From: a bacterium
GTDB lineage: Bacteria; UBP6; UBA1177
Assembly: GCA_017961325.1 (NCBI GenBank)
Contig: JAGCXM010000011.1
Coordinates: 1-64,000, forward strand
Direction: 5' to 3'
Length of the DNA stretch: 64,000 bases
In this document: piece after piece, positions 1 to 8,133 of the stretch
Position numbering within the stretch: the stretch's first letter is position 1
Layout: every line of letters begins with the position of its first letter
Position numbers and translations under genes: made by a program
Notes under the pieces: model-generated
Seen by the model: the letters and a program-made list of their open reading frames with translations, nothing else
What the model was told of the DNA's origin: nothing
The model's database searches: none

Positions 1-237
1 AAAACCGTCGCTGCCGTCAGCCTTTTTCACTTTGCACCAGTAAATCACATTGAGCGGCAGACCTTTCATAACCGTGCGGATGACTTCGTCACGCTGATTG
101 TCCTTGTAGACAAATTCGCGCTGATATTTCGGGCGGATATCAAGACGGCCGTCATATCCGACAACGCCTTCCTCCGCATCGTTGAAGTAACCTTCGCAAA
201 CTTCACCGACAGTAACTTTCAATTCCTTTATTTCCAA
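1..237 (-). CDS. DUF262 (GmrSD/ParB-like) protein, N-terminal fragment
   Basis: Only the first 79 codons are in the window; the gene runs off the left edge. The visible protein contains an IRPKYQREFVY-like stretch around residues 30-41, followed by DEVIRTVMKGLPLNVIYW. This is the hallmark of the DUF262 N-terminal domain, a ParB/sulfiredoxin-like fold found in GmrS-type restriction proteins that cleave modified DNA and in other defence proteins. The TTG start at 237 follows a GGGAGG ribosome site. An adenine methyltransferase with the same upstream sequence lies nearby on the same strand, so a joint modification/defence role is inferred. Whether a C-terminal HNH nuclease domain (GmrD type) follows cannot be seen. 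Confidence 0.75.
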   Translation of the reverse strand, partial: MEIKELKVTVGEVCEGYFNDAEEGVVGYDGRLDIRPKYQREFVYKDNQRDEVIRTVMKGLPLNVIYWCKVKKADGSDGF

Positions 238-264
238 AACAACCTCCCTGCCAAAAACCGCACG

Positions 265-293
265 AGTAAAGCATAAAAAGCGTGGTGTTTCAA
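265..293 (-). promoter_or_regulatory. Sigma70-like promoter of the DUF262 gene
   Basis: On the minus strand TTGAAA (288-293) is followed by a 17-bp spacer and TTTACT (265-270). The same layout (TTGAAA, 17 bp, TTTAAT) is conserved upstream of the methyltransferase gene in the second copy of the repeat. Conservation of both boxes and of the spacer length supports a real promoter. Confidence 0.55.
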
Positions 294-369
294 TAAAATC
301 AGGTAACAGACGCCGTTTTCGAAGATTATTCGCGTTAAATAAAATTTTAATTTTCAATATTTTTGCTTT
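267..369. repeat. Duplicated intergenic promoter segment, copy A
   Basis: About 103 bp that match 2479-2581 at roughly 80% or better. Shared blocks include TAAAGCATAAAAAG, GTTTCAATAAAATCAGG, CGAAGATTATTCGC and TTAAATAAAATTTT. Weaker similarity continues to about 425/2636, including ATAATGTTT versus ACAATGTTT. Copy A lies between the divergent DUF262 and dinD genes and begins about 30 bp upstream of the DUF262 start. Confidence 0.85.
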
Positions 370-446
370 CATCTTTGAAATTTTTCAATATAATGTTTTG
401 TTTTTATGCTTTTTTGCTAAAACAAATATTACTTGCAGGGGTAAAA

Positions 447-1274
447 ATGAAAAAGGAAGAAATTGAAAATCTTTTCAACAGCTATGAAGAGGCAGTCTGC
501 AAAATCGAGGAAACTGAGTGCTGGAGCGCGAGAGACCTGCAAAAACTGTTCGGATACAGCCTTTGGCAGAACTTCTGCAAAGTGATTGAAAAGGCCAAGG
601 AGGCTTGTCGGAACGTGGGTCAGCAAGTCTCAGACCATTTTATTGACGTCAATAAGATGGTCGTACTTGGTTCAGGTGCGGAAAGAGAAGTCGATGACAT
701 AATGCTCACACGCTATGCCTGTTATCTTGTGGCGCAGAACGGCGATCCGAGAAAACCGCAGATAGCCTTTGCGCAGACATATTTCGCGGTTCAGACCCGC
801 AGAGCAGAACTGATAGAACAGCGGCTGCTGGAAGTCGAGCGTGTCAGAGCCCGTGCAAAATTGCAGGAAACCGAGAAAAAACTTTCTGGAATACTTTATG
901 AACGCGGCGTGAACGAACAGACCTTCGCCATAATCCGTTCAAAAGGCGATCAGGCACTTTTCCGGCTCAGCACGAACATGATGAAACAGCGCATGGGCAT
1001 ACCGCAGGCGCGTCCGCTCGCCGATTTTCTGCCTACAATCAGCATAAAAGCCAAGGATTTCGCCGCCGAAATGACAAGCGTCAATGTGCAGACAAAGGAT
1101 CTGCAAGGTGAAAACGCAATCACAGAAGAACATGTCGAAAACAATGCAGCTGTCCGCAAAATGCTTATTGGCCGCGGCATCGTACCCGAAGATCTCCCGC
1201 CGTCAGAGGATGTGAAGAAAGTAGAACGCCGTCTGGCAAAAGAAGAAAAAAAGCTGCTGAAAAACAAGGAATAG
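447..1274 (+). CDS. dinD: DNA damage-inducible protein D (DinD)
   Basis: The 275-residue protein matches the DinD family. It has an N-terminal BRO/KilA-type domain ([20 protein letters not shown] at about 24-43), a central [28 protein letters not shown]-type core (about 80-107), and a C-terminal coiled-coil and lysine-rich tail. In E. coli DinD is SOS-induced and acts on RecA filaments; it is also frequent in phage and defence islands. The ATG at 447 follows GCAGGGG and was preferred to the upstream ATG at 363, which lies in AT-rich intergenic repeat DNA. A TATAAT at 389-394 is a plausible -10. No clear LexA box is visible. It sits between the divergent DUF262 gene and the convergent methyltransferase, whose stop is 2 bp away. 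Confidence 0.85.
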   Translation: MKKEEIENLFNSYEEAVCKIEETECWSARDLQKLFGYSLWQNFCKVIEKAKEACRNVGQQVSDHFIDVNKMVVLGSGAEREVDDIMLTRYACYLVAQNGDPRKPQIAFAQTYFAVQTRRAELIEQRLLEVERVRARAKLQETEKKLSGILYERGVNEQTFAIIRSKGDQALFRLSTNMMKQRMGIPQARPLADFLPTISIKAKDFAAEMTSVNVQTKDLQGENAITEEHVENNAAVRKMLIGRGIVPEDLPPSEDVKKVERRLAKEEKKLLKNKE

Positions 1275-1276
1275 TT

Positions 1277-2449
1277 TTAATCTTTCCCCGCTTCCGGATG
1301 TTTGTTGCGGATAAGAACTCTGGCATATGCCTGAGTATATTTTTCTCCATCAACTTCGTAATATGTTTTATCCTTTGGCAATTCAGTTATTTTCAGAGCT
1401 GGACCATCGTTCAGTTTAGATACTAAAGATTTTTTTCCGTTTTTATCCACTTGTGTTTGTGTGCCATATATTTTTATGGCAGCATTAAACCAAGTTTTTG
1501 TGATTCCTACAATCTCAAACTGATCTGGACAGTATTTATCCAAAAAAGTTATCGGGACTCCCATAACACCTGCATAATCACAAGGGATATCGGCGGTGGA
1601 ATCGACATTTATCGCATCATAATTGTCATATTTCTGATTGAGTTCGGGTGAATATTTTTTGACCAGAATCATTTCCTCATGGCGTTGTTTAATATCCAAA
1701 TTGGTAAACCAACGAATGCCTTTTACTCGGATATATTTTCGTCCCGTTACCTCGTCTATACCGCATCCTGCAGCACTCAGCGGATAGTCATCTGGAACAT
1801 AAAAAGCTCTATCGCCTGAATGAACACTTGGTCCGATCCAGACTTTGTTGTTCATAATCAACGGAAAGAACTCCTTATAAGTAACCGCATTTATGTTGCC
1901 GATAATAATGAACTTTTTGTTGTGTTCCACAAGAGTAGCCACATATTCGCGGAAAAGCGAGAACGGCGGGTTTGTCACGACAATATCGGCTTCATCCATG
2001 AGTTTCAGGCATTCCGGAGAGCGGAAATCGCCGTCGCCTTCAAGTTCTGTGAGCGTATTTTCACCCGATTTGAAAAGTTCGGCCACATCAAGCATATCGA
2101 TGCTGCCATCCCCCGTTTTGTCATAAACAGTCGTCACAACCGCCTTGTAAGGCTTTTCCTTGTTTTCCTCTTTGTCGCTTAAAATATCGAAAAGCGAAAG
2201 CTGCTGGTTCGCAATAGGAGAGCCCGTGTAGCAGGTCGCAATCACCTTTTTCAAGCCTAAACGGTTGAAATTCAGCACGAAATACTTGAAAAAATTGCTT
2301 TCAAACGGATCGTCGCAGTTGCAAAGCACCGTTTTCCCCTGAAAATGCTGCCGGTAATGCCGCAGTTCCTTTTCAATATCTGTGAGCTGAGTGTAAAACT
2401 CATCTTTTTTCGCGCTTTTTGCACTGTTTAAATCACTGTTTCCGGCCAT
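1277..2449 (-). CDS. EcoRI-family adenine-specific DNA methyltransferase
   Basis: The 390-residue protein resembles the EcoRI methylase family (adenine-N6 methyltransferases). The NPPF catalytic motif (TNPPFSLFREYV) is at about 159-170. The N-terminal segment KKDEFYTQLTDIEKELRHY and the CDDPFESNFFKYF motif (about 45-57) are typical of this family and precede the cofactor-binding region. It is expected to methylate adenine in a specific duplex sequence using S-adenosylmethionine. No EcoRI-type endonuclease is next to it; the partner may be the DUF262 protein, or the enzyme may be an orphan or phage-like methylase. The ATG at 2449 follows CGGAGCTGAAA. It is convergent with dinD (2 bp apart), and its promoter lies in repeat copy B. 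Confidence 0.85.
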   Translation of the reverse strand: MAGNSDLNSAKSAKKDEFYTQLTDIEKELRHYRQHFQGKTVLCNCDDPFESNFFKYFVLNFNRLGLKKVIATCYTGSPIANQQLSLFDILSDKEENKEKPYKAVVTTVYDKTGDGSIDMLDVAELFKSGENTLTELEGDGDFRSPECLKLMDEADIVVTNPPFSLFREYVATLVEHNKKFIIIGNINAVTYKEFFPLIMNNKVWIGPSVHSGDRAFYVPDDYPLSAAGCGIDEVTGRKYIRVKGIRWFTNLDIKQRHEEMILVKKYSPELNQKYDNYDAINVDSTADIPCDYAGVMGVPITFLDKYCPDQFEIVGITKTWFNAAIKIYGTQTQVDKNGKKSLVSKLNDGPALKITELPKDKTYYEVDGEKYTQAYARVLIRNKHPEAGKD

Positions 2450-2476
2450 TTTCAGCTCCGTTCAAAAAATCAGCCG

Positions 2477-2505
2477 ATTAAAGCATAAAAAGAGACGTGT
2501 TTCAA
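2477..2505 (-). promoter_or_regulatory. Sigma70-like promoter of the methyltransferase gene
   Basis: On the minus strand TTGAAA (2500-2505), a 17-bp spacer and TTTAAT (2477-2482) lie about 30 bp upstream of the methyltransferase start. The boxes correspond base for base in position to those upstream of the DUF262 gene. Confidence 0.6.
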
Positions 2506-2581
2506 TAAAATCAGGGACCGACGCTGCTTTCGAAGATTATTCGCCTTAAATAAAATTTTCATTTTGAATATATTTTACTTT
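2479..2581. repeat. Duplicated intergenic promoter segment, copy B
   Basis: This is the second copy of the segment at 267-369, again directly upstream of a minus-strand gene. The two copies differ by scattered substitutions and a one-base length difference near 2520, so the duplication is not very recent. Confidence 0.85.
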
Positions 2582-2682
2582 TATTTCCGGGAAAATTTAT
2601 TACAATGTTTAAGTATTCGCTTTTTCACAAAAGAACTCTTTAAAATCATGCTTAAAAAAATAATGTGAGGGATTAAAAAGAG

Positions 2683-2740
2683 ACTGCCGCGGTCCCTGGC
2701 ACTGCAAAGCAGGAGAAAGGATACCGCGGCTCATGGCAGT
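2683..2740 (+). other. Imperfect inverted repeat, possible structured leader
   Basis: ACTGCC+GCGGT (2683-2693) pairs with ACCGC (2723-2727) and GGCAGT (2735-2740), with a 7-nt bulge on the 3' side. Inside is a small CTGC-AAA-GCAG hairpin (2702-2712). The element precedes the small ORF and the YhcG pseudogene, so it could be an operator or a structured 5' leader. Strand is assigned from the downstream genes. Confidence 0.35.
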
Positions 2741-2778
2741 AATAATAGAAGAAATTTTTTGAAAGTCAAGGATAGATT

Positions 2779-2883
2779 ATGGATAAATCAACATTCGAAA
2801 GCATAGAAGAATCAATTTCAGAGGAACGTCTTGCAGCGGAGGTCGAAAAAATAAATGAGCAAAACCATAACTATTTTGGATAA
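2779..2883 (+). CDS. Possible 34-residue ORF ahead of the YhcG pseudogene
   Basis: A short acidic ORF starts at the ATG at 2779 after AAGGAT and overlaps the first 29 bp of the YhcG reading frame. The peptide begins MDKSTFESIEESISEE and matches no family I recognise. It may be a leader or a remnant of a partner gene, or it may be non-coding. Support is only the start signal and the overlap. Confidence 0.3.
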   Translation: MDKSTFESIEESISEERLAAEVEKINEQNHNYFG

Positions 2884-4022
2884 GGAATATAAAAACTGGA
2901 TAAAGGAACTTTCTTCCCGTTACCGAAAAAGTCAGATTAAAGCGGCACTCAAGGTAAATGATGAAATGCTCCGATTTTACTACAGTTTGGGGAAAGACAT
3001 CGTAATCAAGAAAGCGGAAAGCAAATGGGGAAGCGGTTTTATGAAAAATTTAAGCATCGATTTAAAAACTCAGAACCCCGATGCGACCTGCTTCTCTCAG
3101 ACAAATCTTCTGTATATGAAGATTTTTTTCTGCTTTATCACTCGTATTTGGAAATTACTCCCCAAGTTGAGGAGCAATTAAAGAATCAGCCAATTACTCA
3201 GCAAGTTGCTGAGCAATTAGAGAATATAAAAATTACTCAACAAATCGTTGAGCGAATTGCCAAGGATATCTTCTCTGTTCCCTGGGGTCATCACATGCTG
3301 TTGATTGATAAATTCAAAGCTGAACCGAAAAAAGCTCTCTTTTTTGTTCACCGACAACACTCAACGGCTGGAGCCGAGACACGATGCTCAATTTTATTGG
3401 AACAGACCTTTATGAGCGTCAGGGAAAGGCTTTAACTAACTTTAAGGAAACACTTCCTGAAGAAACAAGCGAGTTGGCTCAGGAACTTACCAAAGATCCA
3501 TACAATTTTGCTTTTACTGGAATTACGACAAAACATAACGAACTAAAATTAAAGGATGCGCTGCTTGACAACATAACACACTTTCTTCTTGAACTTGGAA
3601 CAGGTTTTGCCTATGTCGGCAAAGAATATCGTTTGCAGATAGGTGAAAAAGAAAAATTCATAGATTTGTTATTCTATAATCTCAATCTGTCCTGTTATGT
3701 GGTGGTTGAAGTTAAAATCGGAGAATTTGATTTTACCGATGTGGGGCAGCTTGGCGGTTATGTGGTTTCCTGCAATCATATTCTACGAAAAGAAGGGCGC
3801 GACAATCCTACGATAGGGCTTTTAGTCTGCAAACAGAAAGATAATCTGGTCGCTCAATATTCTCTTGAGTCAAGCAGCCAGCCTTTGGGAATATCCGAAT
3901 TCGAACTTGCCAAAATCTACCCGGGAAAAGTTGAAGGTACAATACCGACAATTGAAGAGATTGAACAGGGATTGACTGACAAAACGGATTTTACTGTTCA
4001 GCGCTTACATGGGACAAAATAA
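2855..4022 (+). pseudogene. YhcG/DUF1016-family PDDEXK nuclease, two frameshifts
   Basis: Three frames together spell one DUF1016 (YhcG) protein. They give an N-terminal winged-helix-like part (SKWGSGFMKNLSIDL) and a middle part ending VPWGHHMLLIDKFK. The C-terminal PDDEXK nuclease part carries KEKFIDLLFYN and VVVEVKIGEFDF, in which the D and E-x-K residues of the nuclease site are intact. The frame breaks at about 3122-3129, inside a T7 run where one extra T restores LYMKIFFLLYH. It breaks again at about 3349-3355, where CGACAACAC needs one A to restore a QTLNGWSRD reading. Family members are about 340-380 residues, as here when joined. Such proteins often sit in restriction-modification loci. 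Two assembly errors are an alternative to true decay. Confidence 0.85.
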
Positions 4023-4025
4023 GTC

Positions 4026-4056
4026 TTGACAAATCAAGAAAAGTCTTTAGCATTAT
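4026..4056 (+). promoter_or_regulatory. Possible promoter of the candidate small RNA
   Basis: TTGACA (4026-4031) is followed after 19 bp by CATTAT (4051-4056). The spacer is longer than ideal, but the predicted start (about 4063-4066) falls just before the closing stem of the RNA candidate. It overlaps the end of the pseudogene region by only a few bases. Confidence 0.35.
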
Positions 4057-4063
4057 TGCGTTT

Positions 4064-4173
4064 TTGCACGAGACTGAGAATTGTCAATGCGGTGGCACCC
4101 TGCTGCTTAGTGCACAGCGTGGGGACTTAATCCGGGTGGTGTTCGGCTCTCGGACAGTCTCAAATCTTTTTTT
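4064..4173 (+). ncRNA. Candidate structured small RNA, about 105 nt
   Basis: GAGACTG (4070-4076) pairs perfectly with CAGTCTC (4155-4161), which is followed by AAATC and seven T residues (4167-4173), as in an intrinsic terminator. The enclosed sequence is more GC-rich than its surroundings. It can form further stems: CACCC with GGGTG, GCTG with CAGC, and GTTCG with CGGAC. A possible promoter lies directly upstream. It does not match the tmRNA, SRP RNA, RNase P, T-box or cobalamin motifs I know. No coding frame of useful length is present. Function unknown. Confidence 0.4.
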
Positions 4174-4228
4174 ATCAATATAAACAGGCACTCACTCAGA
4201 TATTTTCGGAAAATAAAAAAAATTCTAG

Positions 4229-4993
4229 CTACAGAAGATTTTCCAGAAAAACTTTGTTGAGACTATCCCAATTTGACGGATATTCCTCGTTTTTTGTCTG
4301 AAGAAGAGTTTCTATTTCGGCAACGTTTTTTTGAATAAAATCGTCAAGAGTTTTGATGCGTTCTCCTTCTGTTTTCTCCAAATTGTGCTTTTTTGCGTCG
4401 AGAAGCCGCATAAAATCGTCTTCAATTTCGCGAGGCATGGAATCATTGTAAAGTTTTGAAAAAAGTGTCGGCGGCGGACTTTTTTTCTCGAGAATCCAGC
4501 GGCATGCAAAGATCGGGCGCAGCGCATAAAGATATTTTTTGAGAATGACTTTATCTTCTTTGAAATATGCGCGAAGTTGGTTTTTCACTATCGAAAGGTA
4601 GTGGTAAAGCATCCGTTTTTCCGAAAAATATTCAGGCATTACGCTCTGCAAATGCTGCCACTGCTCTGTCAAGCGGTAAACCACCGGCGAATCAGCCCAT
4701 TCAAAAATCACCGGATTCGATTTGTACAAAAGCGTGAGCAGTTTTTTTATATCCCAGCCGTTGATGTCATAAATGTCGTTCAACTCATATTCGATAACAT
4801 CGCGGACGCTGTCCAGTCTCAGATAGTCACGGATGTCACGCACATAGACGAAACGCACGTCGTAATCGCTGTCCGGCGAGGCGAAACCCCACGCGCGGCT
4901 GCCGCCGCTTTCGCAGGCATAGATTATCTTCACATTGTGTTTCTGCTCGACTTCCGAAAGTTTCTCTTTGATTGTTTCTTCAATATTTGACAT
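4229..4993 (-). CDS. Predicted nucleotidyltransferase (YcgL/RlaP family)
   Basis: The 254-residue protein carries the DNA polymerase beta-like nucleotidyltransferase signature GSRAWGFASPDSDYDVRF at about 26-43. The GS motif and the DxD metal ligands are intact. The C-terminal part (YLSIVKNQ, LRPIFACRW) fits the PF10127 family. Relatives include RlaP proteins linked to RNA repair, but the substrate here is not known. The ATG at 4993 was chosen because it follows TTGGAG by 6-7 bp; a longer reading to 5020 would start without a ribosome site and abut msrA. It lies downstream of msrA on the same strand and is probably co-transcribed. Confidence 0.85.
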   Translation of the reverse strand: MSNIEETIKEKLSEVEQKHNVKIIYACESGGSRAWGFASPDSDYDVRFVYVRDIRDYLRLDSVRDVIEYELNDIYDINGWDIKKLLTLLYKSNPVIFEWADSPVVYRLTEQWQHLQSVMPEYFSEKRMLYHYLSIVKNQLRAYFKEDKVILKKYLYALRPIFACRWILEKKSPPPTLFSKLYNDSMPREIEDDFMRLLDAKKHNLEKTEGERIKTLDDFIQKNVAEIETLLQTKNEEYPSNWDSLNKVFLENLL

Positions 4994-5020
4994 TTTTTTC
5001 TCCAAGCCGCAACGTTCCAA

Positions 5021-5527
5021 TTATTTTTCCCTCATTGCAATGCAGAAAAGTTCAAGCGGTAAGTGGCAGTAACCGTTGGGGTTTTTGACAAGATACTTCT
5101 GGTGGTACTCTTCCGCCGGATAGAAATTTTCGAGAGGTTTGATTTCGACCGCGAACTTCTCAGCCTTTGAGCCGAGAGCAAGTTTTTCGCTATTGACTGC
5201 CGCTTCGATATCGGGAAGAAGCGATTCATCGGTGTAATAAATTCCTGTGCGGTACTGAATGCCGCAGTCACATCCCTGCTGATTGACTGAGAGCGGATCG
5301 ATAGCCCGGAAATAGTATCCGAGCAGCTTTTGTGTCGGTAGAACCGCTTCGTCGTATTCGATTTTTACCGTTTCGGCATGTCCGCTCCCCTCGCACACAT
5401 CGCGGTATGACGGATTTTCAGTTTTTCCGTTGGCATAACCCGTTTCTGTCGATTTGACACCCGAAAACTGGTCAAAAAAACGCTGCGTTCCCCAGAAACA
5501 GCCACCTGCAAGATAAATTGTCTTCAT
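5021..5527 (-). CDS. msrA: Peptide methionine sulfoxide reductase MsrA
   Basis: The 168-residue protein reduces methionine-S-sulfoxide in proteins, a cytoplasmic repair activity. The catalytic GCFWG motif is at residues 9-13. Other conserved elements are GYANG, PSYRDVCEGSGHAETVKIEYD and QYRTGIYY. Length is normal for a stand-alone MsrA. The ATG at 5527 follows ACGGAGGAAGCG; an ATG 33 bp further upstream lacks such a site. It precedes the nucleotidyltransferase with a 27-bp gap and is divergent from galE. Confidence 0.95.
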   Translation of the reverse strand: MKTIYLAGGCFWGTQRFFDQFSGVKSTETGYANGKTENPSYRDVCEGSGHAETVKIEYDEAVLPTQKLLGYYFRAIDPLSVNQQGCDCGIQYRTGIYYTDESLLPDIEAAVNSEKLALGSKAEKFAVEIKPLENFYPAEEYHQKYLVKNPNGYCHLPLELFCIAMREK

Positions 5528-5684
5528 CGCTTCCTCCGTTAAAACATTATTTTTTAGCATGTATCGGTCAGGATTACTATTTTTTGTCTTTTGTTTTTTT
5601 TCTATAATAAAAATCTGAAAACAGTTTGCGTTTAGGCTCTGTTTTGCTATAAATCCGCTGATTTAACTGTTTTTGGAGATAAAG

Positions 5685-6713
5685 ATGAAAATTTTGGTTA
5701 CGGGCGGAGCCGGCTACATCGGTTCGCACACTGCGGTGGAACTTATAAACGCAGGGCATGAAGTCGTTATCGTCGACAACTTCTCGAATTCCAAGCCCGA
5801 AGCAGTCAGACGCGTCGAAAAAATCACAAATGCAGAAATAAGACTTTACGAAGCCGATCTGCGCGACAGAACGGCGCTTGAACAAATTTTCGCGGACAAT
5901 CTCTTCGACTGCTGCATCCATTTTGCCGGAATGAAGGCTGTCGGAGAATCGGTCTCCAAACCGTGGGAATATTACGACAACAACATCGGCGGAACAATGG
6001 TTCTGCTTGACGTTATGAGGAAAAACGGCTGCAAAAACATTATTTTCAGCTCTTCCGCCACGGTTTACGGCAGTCCGGCTGAAATTCCGATCACAGAAAA
6101 CTGTCCGAAAGGAAAATGCACGAACCCTTACGGCCGGACGAAATCGATGCTCGAGGAAATTCTGACCGACCTTCACACGGCTGACGTCAAAAACGGAGAC
6201 AAAAACCCGTGGAATATCGTTCTGCTGCGTTATTTCAATCCTGTCGGAGCTCACAAATCGGGGCTTATCGGCGAAGATCCGAAAGGAATTCCCAACAATC
6301 TCATGCCTTTCATTACGCAGGTTGCCGCAGGAAAACTCGGGTTTCTCACGATTTTCGGGAACGATTACGACACTCACGACGGCACCGGAGTCAGAGACTA
6401 CATTCATGTCGTCGATCTCGCAAAAGGTCACCTTAAAGCGCTCTCAGCCATCGAAAAAAAATGCGGAGTCGTTATCTACAATCTGGGAACAGGCAGGGGT
6501 TACAGCGTTCTTGACATAGTCCGCGCCTTTGAAGAGGCCAACGGCCTTAAAATCCCCTATAAAATAGGACCTAGACGCCCCGGAGACATCGCTGTATGCT
6601 ATTCATCCCCGGAAAAAGCCGGAAAAGAACTCGGCTGGGCTGCAGAAAACGGCATAGTCGAAATGTGCCGCGACAGCTGGAACTGGCAGAAAAACAATCC
6701 CAACGGATATTAA
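5685..6713 (+). CDS. galE: UDP-glucose 4-epimerase GalE
   Basis: The 342-residue short-chain dehydrogenase-type enzyme interconverts UDP-glucose and UDP-galactose for surface polysaccharide synthesis or the Leloir pathway. The NAD-binding GGAGYIGSH is at 7-15. The catalytic Ser/Tyr elements SSSATVYG and NPYGRTK lie at about 120-150, followed by the substrate-binding [11 protein letters not shown]. The start at 5685 follows TTGGAG; a TTG four codons earlier overlaps that site. A TATAAT lies at 5603-5608. It appears monocistronic, convergent with the lamin-tail lipoprotein gene. Confidence 0.95.
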   Translation: MKILVTGGAGYIGSHTAVELINAGHEVVIVDNFSNSKPEAVRRVEKITNAEIRLYEADLRDRTALEQIFADNLFDCCIHFAGMKAVGESVSKPWEYYDNNIGGTMVLLDVMRKNGCKNIIFSSSATVYGSPAEIPITENCPKGKCTNPYGRTKSMLEEILTDLHTADVKNGDKNPWNIVLLRYFNPVGAHKSGLIGEDPKGIPNNLMPFITQVAAGKLGFLTIFGNDYDTHDGTGVRDYIHVVDLAKGHLKALSAIEKKCGVVIYNLGTGRGYSVLDIVRAFEEANGLKIPYKIGPRRPGDIAVCYSSPEKAGKELGWAAENGIVEMCRDSWNWQKNNPNGY

Positions 6714-6762
6714 AAATCAGCAATAATTCACAAGAGTTGTCGATTAGCAATCAGCAAGCAGG

Positions 6763-8133
6763 CTATTTGCACTCCGCATAAACTCCAGGCGTTCCGTTTT
6801 CAACTTCTGACTGGCATTTTCTGCCGGCTGCATCGCTCGTAAACGAAAAGCCCTTCTCTGTTTTAAAGCTGCCTGGGTCGGCTTCGGTGACAAGAGTCCG
6901 CGCCCCGTCCGTATCGCACAAAATCTGGACAGATTCGTTTCCCGTAAGTCCGGCATCGGCAATCGTCGTGTCGTCAACGATAATCCAGAGAGCGTCTTTC
7001 GGCAGAACGTCCCCGAAAGCGGCTTCGTTTCCGGTTATCACGGCAACTCCGCCCGGCGGCAGAACAAGTTCCTCACCTTCGTTTTTAGCACTGAGCGGAT
7101 CGACTCCCTTCCCGTCGTTTTTGTCGTCAATAAAGCAGTTCGAAAGGTCGAAATCCATAGCGCTGTAGTTGTAAAGTTCGACGAATTCCCAGCTTTTCTG
7201 CGGCTCGAGTGAAGGGGTATGCATGATTTCGGAAATCATTACGTGAGGAGACGCTTCATCGGTCTTAAGGGTAAAAGTGCGTTCGATTTTTCCCGTTTTC
7301 GTCCAGATTTCGGCTTCAAATTCATAATTTTTTTCGGGTTCAAGCCCGTCGATAACGGCAGCGCACCCTTTACGGCAGATAAAATAGCTGTTTTCAAGAG
7401 AGAGCGCAATAACCGAATCACCTTTGACGTTGAGCGTGAAAGCCGTATCCGTCGAGACCGGTTCAAAAGTCACTTCCGATTCTTTCGGTGAATCTGCCGG
7501 CAGCTTAATTTCGATATTTTCCAGTTCATAATCCCTGCTTAGAGATTTTGCCTTTAAAATCCTGAATAAATTCAAAGGTTTATCAAAAGCAAAGACATGC
7601 CATTCGTCAATAGCCATCATATCTGCCGGTTTCGGTTCGACATCTTTTATTTTTATTTCGACCGGACTGTCGAACTTCACGGCAACTGCCGCACTTTTCG
7701 AATCGTCGGGAATGATTTCGGCGACTTCGGGCAGTTTTCTGCCGATTTCGTAGACAAATTCCTTCACTTCCTTGTTTTCAGTAAACATTTCGCCCGTCAT
7801 CAGGGGCTTGTTGTCCTCGGATTTCAGCGCCGAAGTGAGCGTCACGAACAGATTGTCTTCAGCCGGAAGAGGCGGCAGGATTTTCACAAAATTGCCTGAA
7901 GCCTCGACAGATTCAAGCGTTCCCGCATTTTCGGAAGAAACGGAAAAACCTTTCAGAGAGTTGGGATTCACAGGCATGTTGAATTTGAAAACCAGCGTTT
8001 CTTCGGGGTAATAGACTCTTTCTTCGGGATATTCGGTGCATATGAAAGGCTCGTAATCGTTTTTTTCAGGTTCGTCTATCCCGCAGGAAGCGCATAAAAG
8101 GAGCAAAGCAGCATGAAGAAATATTTTTTTCAT
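6763..8133 (-). CDS. Lamin-tail-domain lipoprotein
   Basis: A 456-residue exported lipoprotein with a signal sequence ending in LLCASC (lipobox Cys about 17). The N-terminal half has SbsA-type Ig-like features (EETLVFKFNMPVNPNSLKGF, KILPPLPAEDNLFVTL). The C-terminal half has a lamin-tail domain beginning MISEIMHTPS (about 300), with WEFVELYNYS and LPPGGVAVITG. Lamin-tail domains occur in secreted nucleases and surface proteins; no catalytic domain is visible here. The start at 8133 follows GAGGAAAACG and overlaps the end of the upstream gene by 4 bp, so the two are probably translationally coupled. Exact role unknown. Confidence 0.8.
   Translation of the reverse strand: MKKIFLHAALLLLCASCGIDEPEKNDYEPFICTEYPEERVYYPEETLVFKFNMPVNPNSLKGFSVSSENAGTLESVEASGNFVKILPPLPAEDNLFVTLTSALKSEDNKPLMTGEMFTENKEVKEFVYEIGRKLPEVAEIIPDDSKSAAVAVKFDSPVEIKIKDVEPKPADMMAIDEWHVFAFDKPLNLFRILKAKSLSRDYELENIEIKLPADSPKESEVTFEPVSTDTAFTLNVKGDSVIALSLENSYFICRKGCAAVIDGLEPEKNYEFEAEIWTKTGKIERTFTLKTDEASPHVMISEIMHTPSLEPQKSWEFVELYNYSAMDFDLSNCFIDDKNDGKGVDPLSAKNEGEELVLPPGGVAVITGNEAAFGDVLPKDALWIIVDDTTIADAGLTGNESVQILCDTDGARTLVTEADPGSFKTEKGFSFTSDAAGRKCQSEVENGTPGVYAECK

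Larger units (their letters stand above)
2450..2778. other. Intergenic region with promoter repeat and RNA-like stem
   Basis: This 329-bp gap contains repeat copy B with the methyltransferase promoter on the left and the imperfect inverted repeat at 2683-2740 on the right. The middle (about 2582-2680) is AT-rich and shows only weak similarity to the sequence upstream of dinD. No gene is apparent. Confidence 0.6.

Noticed and set aside
4088-4110. GCGGTGGCACCC considered as a T-box antiterminator
   Set aside because: The T-box consensus AGGGTGGNACCGCG is not met on either strand, and no aminoacyl-tRNA synthetase or amino-acid gene follows.
5577-6431. 284-codon open frame opposite galE
   Set aside because: Antisense shadow of a well-supported galE; no domain can be seen.
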